This document shows positions 43,836 to 49,936 of a stretch of DNA of 64,000 bases, one piece after another. The notes under the pieces are model-generated. The model had not been told where the DNA came from. It worked only from the letters and a program-made list of their open reading frames with translations, and did no database searches. Made by a program: the position numbers and the translations under genes. The stretch covers positions 186,001 to 250,000 of the forward strand of contig JAWLCL010000006.1 in assembly GCA_041687255.1 (NCBI GenBank). Reading direction: 5' to 3'. The stretch is from Mariniphaga sp041687255. Lineage in GTDB: Bacteria > Bacteroidota > Bacteroidia > Bacteroidales > Prolixibacteraceae. How positions within the stretch are numbered: position 1 is the first letter of the stretch; each line of letters begins with the position of its first letter.

Positions 43836-44222
43836 TCATTTTTCTTCGCCATCCTCGAGATTCTCTTCACGTAAAAGTTCTCCATTAATGCTGTAATAGG
43901 CAGTAACTTTTTCGTCTCCTTTATTTATTTTCACCTTGTATGAACCATCAGGGGCCTGGTAAGCATTTGAGACTTCATGTCCAGGATAAGATTCAAGTAT
44001 TTCTGATGCAACAGCCGGAGTAATGTCTTCTGCCTGAATTTCATCGTCGTATTTCTCCACAGGTTCGCACTTCAGCAACTCCTGCTGTATATGTGTTGAA
44101 TCACCTGCCGGTTCGGAAGGAGGGTTCTGATGCTGAGCATTTGCTGTTACTGCTGACAGTATTATCATCAGCATTGCCACCACCACAAAAATTCCTTTTT
44201 TTAATTTACTTAAGCCCTTCAT
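43836..44222 (-). CDS. Secreted PepSY-like protein 2
   Basis: 128 residues. It has a signal peptide (FVVVAMLMIILSAVTANA) and a short linker without a PQEQ motif. The single PepSY-like domain (about 57-120) reads EKYDDEIQAEDITPAVASEI, HEVSNAYQAPDGSYKVKINK, TAYYSINGELLREENL. It is the most divergent of the four paralogues. It is monocistronic, with an enhancer at 44363 and a weaker -24/-12 at 44256. Confidence 0.82.
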   Translation of the reverse strand: MKGLSKLKKGIFVVVAMLMIILSAVTANAQHQNPPSEPAGDSTHIQQELLKCEPVEKYDDEIQAEDITPAVASEILESYPGHEVSNAYQAPDGSYKVKINKGDEKVTAYYSINGELLREENLEDGEEK

Positions 44223-44255
44223 GATATTTAATTTTTAGACTCTTTCTTCAAGCTT

Positions 44256-44271
44256 TCAGAATATATGCCAT
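44256..44271 (-). promoter_or_regulatory. Weak sigma-54-like element of PepSY-like gene 2
   Basis: On the minus strand AATGGCATATATTCTG. TGGCAT matches the -24 box, but TTCT is 2 nt closer than in the other three copies, so this one is the least secure. Confidence 0.4.
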
Positions 44272-44362
44272 TAACCAGAACTTTTATTTTAATTCCCAAC
44301 AAAACCCTCACAATTAAAGGTTTTCAAAATACAATCAGTTCAATGTATCAATTCCCTCAGGA

Positions 44363-44398
44363 GTGGAAATACACACAATGTTGTGTATCTCTTCTACA
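44363..44398 (-). promoter_or_regulatory. Shared upstream (enhancer-like) motif, copy 2
   Basis: 36 bp beginning GTGGAAATACAC and ending TATCTCTTCTACA. It is one base longer than the other copies and its dyad is less perfect. The dyad centre is about 123 bp upstream of the -24 GG. Confidence 0.6.
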
Positions 44399-44410
44399 GG
44401 TAAAAGAAAA

Positions 44411-44441
44411 AACCCCTGTCATACAATGTATGACAGAGGTT
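44411..44441 (-). terminator. Terminator of PepSY-like gene 3
   Basis: AACCCCTGTCATAC pairs with GTATGACAGAGGTT (one mismatch) around an AAT loop, with a T-run on the minus strand. Confidence 0.8.
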
Positions 44442-44468
44442 CAAAAATCTGCTATTTATGATTCACCG

Positions 44469-46577
44469 TTACCAATCCTGATTGGTATCTTTATTATCTT
44501 CTTCAAGCATACTATTCAATTGTTCATCTCTGCTGAACAAACCTTCTGAATCATAATATACAGCTACTTTATCTTCATTGTTTTTAACTTTCACTTTAAA
44601 GGATCCATCATCTCCACGATATACTTCCTCGATTTCATGTTCGGGATATAATTCATCCAGTGAACTAGTAACAGTTTCCGGAAGTTCGTTTTCCTGTATC
44701 TCTTCAGTGTATTCAACATCCTCATCTCCGGTTGTCTGATATTGTTCCTGCGGAGAAGCTGAATCGTCACCATCCAATGTATTGTCTTCCATCATCTGGT
44801 CGTTATACATATCCGTTGTATCAGCTGGTGTGCCATACTCATCACTGGTATTCGTGGTATCTGCATCACCCCATTTTGACTGCTGATTTTGTTCCTGTGG
44901 AAAAGCGGTATCATCACTATCCAGGGTATTATCTTCCCTCATTTGATTTTGATATACTGCTGAGGTATCAACGGGAGTAGTAGTTTCAGTAGTATCTGCA
45001 TCTTCCCAATCAGTTGACTGCTGATTTTGTTCCTGTGGAGTGGCAGTGTCTTCTCCTTCCTCAAAGGCACCTTCCTCCCATTGATTTTTATAAACTGCCG
45101 TAGTATCAATTCGGGCAGGGGTTGAAGTGGTATCTGTTCCTTCACCGCCCATCCATGTACTATGATCACCTTGCTCTTCCATTCCGTCATCATCAGTCGT
45201 CTGCTGATTTTGTTCCTGTGGATATCCTTCACCATCTTTCCAGGTACTTTGATGTGCGCCCATATCTTCAGATCCCCAGTTATCTTCAAATTTTTCTTCA
45301 TCCTGGTTTCCTTCCATCTGCTGATTTTGCTCCTGAGGAAATGCTGAACCTTCCTGGCTAAGCGTATCGCCCTCGTTTTTCATATCAGTAGTATCGGATT
45401 CCCAGTTACCTTGATTGTCATCCTGACTTCTTTCCTGTTCGGGCATTCTATTTTCAGTTCCCCACCTGTCGGCATCCTGAGATTCCTCTACGTCCTCAAT
45501 TCTTTGGTTCTGTTCCTGTGGTTCAGTACCCTGAGGCATGTCAGTTCCACTTTCCGGTGTATCAGATTCCCATTCATTTTGTTGTGTATCCTGCTGTTGC
45601 ATTGTTCCCTGATGCATTCCTTCATGTGTGGAATCATCATCCTCAGTTCTCTGACCTTGTTCCTGTGGCAGAGCACCTTGCTGATCAAGTCCGCTTAAAT
45701 TCTGCGCTCTTTGGAAATCACCTTGAGAATCATAGTAAACAACCGCTACATCATCTTCATTTTTTACCTTTACTTTATAGGAGTCGTCATCACCTTTGGA
45801 AATTTCCTGAATTTCATGTGCCGGATACAATTCGTCGAGCGAACTGGTTACTTCCTGAGGAAGATCTCCTTCCTGTATGGTTTCGCTATAATTTACCCCC
45901 TTGTCAAAATCCTGACTTCTTAAATTATCATCAGTTCTTTGATTTTGCTCCTGTGGAACGGCGGTATCTTCATTCTGCATTTCACTTTCCTGATCGTCAT
46001 CCTGGGTACCCCATTGATCTTCCTGAGTTCCCTGAGGTGTTTCCTGCTGATCATCCTGCGGCATATCTTGCTGGTATCCTGCAGTATCTTGCTGCGATTC
46101 CATTGTCCGCTGACCTTGTTCCTGTGGTAGTGTACCCTGCTGGTTTAATCCAGTCAGGTTTTCTGCTCTCAGAAATTTACCTTCAGAATCGTAATAAATA
46201 ACAGCTTCATCGGTTTCATTTTTAACCTTTACTTTGAATGAATCATCCTCTCCACGATAAGCTTCCTGTACCTCATGGGCAGGATATAATTCATCAAGAG
46301 AACTGTTTACTTCCTGCGGAAGTTCACTCTGTTCAATTGTTTCGCTGTAATCAACTCCTTCATCAGGATGCTGGGATTTCATATCATCACCAGTCTGTTG
46401 ATTTTGTTCCTGTGGCATTGTCTGTTGCTGCTCGTTCATTTGGATTGTAGTATCCTGTGCAGTTGTATCTTGTTGATTTTCCTGTACCTGTGCATATACG
46501 GATGAACTCATAAACAGCATTATGACAGAGAATGCCATAACTTTCAGAATTTTGTAATTAAAATTTTTCATAATCAT
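44469..46577 (-). CDS. Large acidic secreted protein with three PepSY-like domains and ten PQEQ repeats
   Basis: 702 residues with a signal peptide (VMAFSVIMLFMSSSVYAQ). PepSY-like domains lie at about 76-141, 229-294 and 621-686, each of the form ELPqeVtSSLDELYPaHEi.E, then ggDDSfKVKVKN, then YYDSeG.F.R. Between them is a disordered Gln/Asp/Glu/Thr-rich chain with ten PQEQxQ motifs (at residues 55, 151, 208, 304, 353, 414, 453, 514, 560 and 609), mostly PQEQNQQ or PQEQNQR. The repeats after residue 400 share a DTT..V..NQW/M..... module, pointing to internal duplication. It is monocistronic, with its own enhancer, -24 element and terminator. The function is unknown; a surface or periplasmic scaffold or metal buffer is conceivable. 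Confidence 0.85.
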   Translation of the reverse strand: MIMKNFNYKILKVMAFSVIMLFMSSSVYAQVQENQQDTTAQDTTIQMNEQQQTMPQEQNQQTGDDMKSQHPDEGVDYSETIEQSELPQEVNSSLDELYPAHEVQEAYRGEDDSFKVKVKNETDEAVIYYDSEGKFLRAENLTGLNQQGTLPQEQGQRTMESQQDTAGYQQDMPQDDQQETPQGTQEDQWGTQDDDQESEMQNEDTAVPQEQNQRTDDNLRSQDFDKGVNYSETIQEGDLPQEVTSSLDELYPAHEIQEISKGDDDSYKVKVKNEDDVAVVYYDSQGDFQRAQNLSGLDQQGALPQEQGQRTEDDDSTHEGMHQGTMQQQDTQQNEWESDTPESGTDMPQGTEPQEQNQRIEDVEESQDADRWGTENRMPEQERSQDDNQGNWESDTTDMKNEGDTLSQEGSAFPQEQNQQMEGNQDEEKFEDNWGSEDMGAHQSTWKDGEGYPQEQNQQTTDDDGMEEQGDHSTWMGGEGTDTTSTPARIDTTAVYKNQWEEGAFEEGEDTATPQEQNQQSTDWEDADTTETTTPVDTSAVYQNQMREDNTLDSDDTAFPQEQNQQSKWGDADTTNTSDEYGTPADTTDMYNDQMMEDNTLDGDDSASPQEQYQTTGDEDVEYTEEIQENELPETVTSSLDELYPEHEIEEVYRGDDGSFKVKVKNNEDKVAVYYDSEGLFSRDEQLNSMLEEDNKDTNQDW

Positions 46578-46628
46578 TCTCCTTTTAATACTTCATTAAA
46601 TAATTTACTTTTCTCTGTTGGTGTACAA

Positions 46629-46645
46629 TGGAATAACTGTGCCAA
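46629..46645 (-). promoter_or_regulatory. Sigma-54-like promoter of the 702-residue protein gene
   Basis: On the minus strand TTTGGCACAGTTATTCC: a perfect TTGGCAC box, then TTCC at the -12 position (GG-N10-CC). The GG is 65 bp upstream of the ATG. Confidence 0.65.
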
Positions 46646-46738
46646 AGAGAGAACCTCCTGCTCAACAACACAATAGAATACTATAATTCAGCCAATTAAA
46701 AGAACATCACCAGTGCAATACTAATCTTTGCACATTCC

Positions 46739-46773
46739 GTGGATTACACATTATACTGTAGAGAAATTCTACG
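46739..46773 (-). promoter_or_regulatory. Shared upstream (enhancer-like) motif, copy 3
   Basis: Begins GTGGATTACACA and ends with the dyad TGTAGAGAAATTCTACG (46757-46773). The dyad centre is 123 bp upstream of the -24 GG. Confidence 0.78.
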
Positions 46774-46872
46774 CACCTTAATCTTTGAATTGAAATCTAT
46801 TTGAATGTGTAACAGCTATGCCCTTAGCATTTAGGAATAAAGGGTCCACTTACCGGGAGGGTAAAATGAAAA

Positions 46873-46903
46873 AAGCCCTTGCCGGCTTATGCGACAAGGG
46901 CTT
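46873..46903 (-). terminator. Terminator of PepSY-like gene 4
   Basis: AAGCCCTTG and CAAGGGCTT arms (9 bp) around a 13-nt loop, with T-rich minus-strand sequence beyond. Confidence 0.75.
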
Positions 46904-46936
46904 CTGAAAAACCTGTTTCTGATTCACTGCTGCCTG

Positions 46937-47398
46937 TTACCAATCTTTATTTTCATCTTTATCTTTATCGTCACCTTCTTTTTCTTTTACAAAAGTGCCT
47001 TCAGAATCGTAATAAACAACTGACTTTTCATCACCATTTTTTACCTTAACTTTATAAGAATTGTCAGTTCCACGGTAAACCTTCTCAACTTCATGATCGG
47101 GATACATCGTTTCAATAGATGTAGTTACAGTTTCAGGAAGATCACTTTCTTCTATTTCTTCATTATATTCAGCCTCACCCATTAGGTTCTGCTCCTGAGG
47201 AGATACACCTTCTTCCTGGGTCCTCATATGTTCCTGATCATCTTCAGGAAGCGTTTGCTGACCTGGAGGAGTTTGTTCCTGCGGATAAGTTTCATTTTCG
47301 TGTTGTGTATCTGGCACCTGTGCCATTACACTTGTTACGAATCCCATCATCATAATTGTTGCGACTATTGTCAACATTTTTTTCTTGATACTTTTCAT
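46937..47398 (-). CDS. Secreted PepSY-like protein 4
   Basis: 153 residues. It has a signal peptide (MLTIVATIMMMGFVTSVMAQ), two PQEQ motifs (YPQEQTP, SPQEQNL) and one PepSY-like domain (about 80-140: EYNEEIEESDLPETVTTSIE, HEVEKVYRGTDNSYKVKVKN, VVYYDSEGTF). The C terminus is an acidic/Lys tail (GDDKDKDENKDW) like the end of the 702-residue paralogue. It is monocistronic with its own control elements. Confidence 0.83.
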   Translation of the reverse strand: MKSIKKKMLTIVATIMMMGFVTSVMAQVPDTQHENETYPQEQTPPGQQTLPEDDQEHMRTQEEGVSPQEQNLMGEAEYNEEIEESDLPETVTTSIETMYPDHEVEKVYRGTDNSYKVKVKNGDEKSVVYYDSEGTFVKEKEGDDKDKDENKDW

Positions 47399-47453
47399 TT
47401 TTTAAAATTTTAATTAGACATTAAATAATTTGTTGTCTCTTGCTTCCTCACTA

Positions 47454-47470
47454 TAGAATAAATGTGCCAA
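47454..47470 (-). promoter_or_regulatory. Sigma-54-like promoter of PepSY-like gene 4
   Basis: On the minus strand TTTGGCACATTTATTCT: a perfect TTGGCAC box with TTCT at -12 (GG-N10-CT). The GG is 69 bp upstream of the ATG. Confidence 0.65.
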
Positions 47471-47562
47471 AAAAAACACCAAATGCAATCAACTATATAA
47501 ATATCTGATTGAAAGCATCTTACACACTACAAAAGTGAAACATCAACCCCATTTTACACATC

Positions 47563-47597
47563 GTGGATTACCCAATAATTTGTAGATAAATTCTACG
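47563..47597 (-). promoter_or_regulatory. Shared upstream (enhancer-like) motif, copy 4
   Basis: Begins GTGGATTACCCA and ends with the dyad TGTAGATAAATTCTACG (47581-47597). The dyad centre is 122 bp upstream of the -24 GG, almost the same as for copies 2 and 3. Confidence 0.78.
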
Positions 47598-47713
47598 TAA
47601 AAACTTGCTTTTTCCGAATTGAGAAGCTGTTACCTATCGGGTTTCGTTAGGAACTAACAAAAATTCGACTGTACCTATGAAAATGAATAGGCCATACCTT
47701 GAACGTAACTAAC

Positions 47714-47932
47714 TCAATGTAAATTCAGTTCTGAACGGCCATGGTACGTAGAAGCAATGTGGAAGAAAGGTCCCAAATACCGGGTAAGGTTCAATTCTGT
47801 AAGAAATTTTAAAAAAATACAGAGGCAAAAAATGAATACAGGTAAACCGGGAAACATCAGATTTCCTTTAAAATAATGCCCGCATATGGGCAGGACATAG
47901 AAATTTGTGCGTGAATCGTCAAAATAAAACAA
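47714..47932 (-). CDS. Possible small two-helix membrane protein downstream of the HlyD gene
   Basis: The frame from the ATG at 47932 gives 72 residues with one strong hydrophobic segment (MFPGLPVFIFCLCIFLKFL). The same frame is open upstream to about 47995 and there encodes a second good membrane helix (KFILLIVGAFIILFVGLN), but no ATG, GTG or TTG precedes it. It may be a real gene with an unusual start, or a fortuitous frame. Confidence 0.3.
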   Translation of the reverse strand: MFYFDDSRTNFYVLPICGHYFKGNLMFPGLPVFIFCLCIFLKFLTELNLTRYLGPFFHIASTYHGRSELNLH

Positions 47933-48011
47933 ATTCAGGCCAACAAAAAGAATTATAAATGCACCGACGATTAACAGAATGAATTTCCCGCAAAAGCCCT
48001 GTTACCCTGGC

Positions 48012-49319
48012 TCAAACGCCTTCCCTCACAATAGAAACCAGTGGTTCCACGAGCCGTTCAATCAGCCGGCGATCTTTTGTGATAATTTCGGCAGCCCCTT
48101 GCATTTCCTGGTTGAAAGGCAGATTACGGTTATAATTTGTGACAAGTTTGTTCTTAAGCACAATTTCAGCTGTATAAAATGCTCCCCGGTCGGTGTTAAC
48201 AGGTACTTTTGAAATATTGGCAACTTCACCTTCCACCATGCCAAACTCAATATGAGGATAATTATCAAGTTTAATGTTTACGCGCTGGCCTTCTTCAATT
48301 TTTCCGGCACCGGCAATGGGAATTGTCGCACGACCGACAATTTCCTGCTCTTTTTGGGGAACCACAGTGAATACAACATCACCTGGATTTACAAACTGAT
48401 TTGCACTCCAGAAATTGGTAAAGGTAACTTCTCCTTCAATGGGAGTTTTCAGCACAAATAACTGTTCCCATGACACCAGTTGGTTCACCAGGTTATCGAA
48501 GCGTTCCTTCAGGACAGCAATTTGCTGGCTGCCGCTTTCGGCTCTCAATACTTCCTGTTCCTGAATCTGCTGTTTCAGGTTATTCATGGTTATCTGTGTA
48601 TTGGCCAATCCTGCCATAGCATTTTGCCAGTTGTACTTTTGCTTGAGCATTGCAGCCTTTGATTTCTCATAATCCATTTCCGACATAATGCTTTGCCGGT
48701 AAAGCGAGGAATCGCGAGAGAACTGGTTAAAAGCCAGCTCATAATCCTGACGAAGAACAGAAATCTGCTCTCTCGATCGTTCAAAAAAGTTTTTATAATC
48801 GGTTACCTGTTTATTGAGCGATTCAATACGCTGGTTGTAAGGATTGAAGTTTAGAAATGTTTGGTAACTGCGCAGCTGGCTTACAAACGAAGAAAGATAG
48901 GAATGGTACTGACCAAGGCTGAAGTTTTCCGAAAAAGAAATTTCGCCAAAGCGTTCAGGAGTATTAAAATATTTTCCAATGCTATCGAGTTGGATGAGCA
49001 ACATGTTGGCATCGTCATAATTGGCAGTATTTTCTATAATACCCAACACATCGCCGGGGGTTACATGCTGATTATTAGTTACCAAAAGCTGATCGAGCTT
49101 TCCGCCCGAATTGGCCACAATCTGTACCGGTGGGTTTTCAGAAAGGATAGTGATACGTGCCGCAATCATATCCGGATATTTATAAAAGTAGCTACCGCAC
49201 AACAGAACCAAAACAACCAACAGCATTATGGTTATTCCCCAACGGATAATCCAGCGTGGCGGAGTACCCAGTATCTCCTGCACTTCGTCAGAACGAATCT
49301 CTATATTAGAATTTGACAA
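48012..49319 (-). CDS. HlyD-family membrane fusion protein of a type I/ABC exporter
   Basis: 435 residues: a cytoplasmic tail, one membrane anchor (about 29-50, IMLLVVLVLLCGSYFY), a long coiled-coil hairpin (about 155-270) and split lipoyl halves (ANSGGKLDQLLVTNNQHVTP and FVLKTPIEGEVTF, VNPGDVVFTVVPQ). It would link the inner-membrane ABC exporter encoded at 49937-52135 to the outer membrane. The two genes are separated by a four-helix-bundle gene. Confidence 0.9.
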   Translation of the reverse strand: MSNSNIEIRSDEVQEILGTPPRWIIRWGITIMLLVVLVLLCGSYFYKYPDMIAARITILSENPPVQIVANSGGKLDQLLVTNNQHVTPGDVLGIIENTANYDDANMLLIQLDSIGKYFNTPERFGEISFSENFSLGQYHSYLSSFVSQLRSYQTFLNFNPYNQRIESLNKQVTDYKNFFERSREQISVLRQDYELAFNQFSRDSSLYRQSIMSEMDYEKSKAAMLKQKYNWQNAMAGLANTQITMNNLKQQIQEQEVLRAESGSQQIAVLKERFDNLVNQLVSWEQLFVLKTPIEGEVTFTNFWSANQFVNPGDVVFTVVPQKEQEIVGRATIPIAGAGKIEEGQRVNIKLDNYPHIEFGMVEGEVANISKVPVNTDRGAFYTAEIVLKNKLVTNYNRNLPFNQEMQGAAEIITKDRRLIERLVEPLVSIVREGV

Positions 49320-49414
49320 ATTGTAAAATGGTTAAATGGATAAATTGTAAAGCGGTCAAAATGGTAAATTGTAAAGTAGTTTTACAATAGGCACTTCATT
49401 CAATTTAATTCACA

Positions 49415-49801
49415 TTAATATTTAAGCTTTTCATTGGTAAATTTAATTAAATGCAATATTTCAATACGAATACTATAAAGTTTTTCAGCATAATTATCGC
49501 ATACTTCCGTAGAAAGTAAACCTCGTCTTATTGATTTCCGAATCCAATCACCTGTTTCTTCAAGCGAACCCAAACTAATTCTGTAAAAGCGAACTTTATC
49601 CTTTTTTGAAAATCTTCCGAAGCCTTCAGAAATATTAGCTGAAATCGAATCAGCAGCTTTCACAAACTGTTTCCCTACAGTATCTTTTGCAAAATAGTCC
49701 CATTTTATCACAAATTCCCAGATTTCGTTTGAAAATTCAAGAGCAGTATTGTAAGCACTTATTTTTTCGATGGTCAGATAATTCTTTTCCATGGTATTCA
49801 A
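49415..49801 (-). CDS. Four-helix-bundle protein (23S rRNA intervening-sequence type)
   Basis: 128 residues with the S23/IVP family motifs KDTVGKQFVKAADSISANIS and EGFGRFSKKDKVRFYRISL, plus GSLEETGDWI. The family is widespread in Bacteroidota, often as isolated inserts, and its role is unknown. Here it splits an exporter operon (95 and 135 bp gaps) and is bordered on both sides by AT-rich simple repeats, consistent with insertion. Confidence 0.88.
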   Translation of the reverse strand: MNTMEKNYLTIEKISAYNTALEFSNEIWEFVIKWDYFAKDTVGKQFVKAADSISANISEGFGRFSKKDKVRFYRISLGSLEETGDWIRKSIRRGLLSTEVCDNYAEKLYSIRIEILHLIKFTNEKLKY

Positions 49802-49883
49802 TAATTAAAATTTACAAATAATCAATTAATTATTTATCATTTTATCATTTCTCATTTTTTCAATTTCTCAATTTGGCAATCTT

Positions 49884-49929
49884 ACAATTTGGCATTCGTC
49901 AATTTTACAATTTGGCATTCGTCAATTTT
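49884..49929. repeat. Two perfect 23-bp tandem copies
   Basis: The unit acaatttggcattcg plus tcaatttt occurs at 49884-49906 and 49907-49929, next to related CAATTT-rich sequence from 49850. Similar AAATTGTAAAG repeats lie on the other side of the four-helix-bundle gene (49340-49376). Confidence 0.8.
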
Positions 49930-49936
49930 AACAATT

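Noticed and set aside
45518..46201. 227-residue frame antisense to the 702-residue protein gene
   Set aside because: Its length comes from the biased repeat composition of the opposite strand; no domain, and the sense frame has a signal peptide and conserved domains.
44469..47398. PepSY-like proteins as substrates of the nearby C39 ABC exporter
   Set aside because: All four have standard Sec signal peptides and none has a double-glycine leader, so proximity is not evidence of export by that system.
49884..49929. Tandem 23-bp repeats considered as a CRISPR array
   Set aside because: The units are directly adjacent without spacers and no cas gene is in the window.
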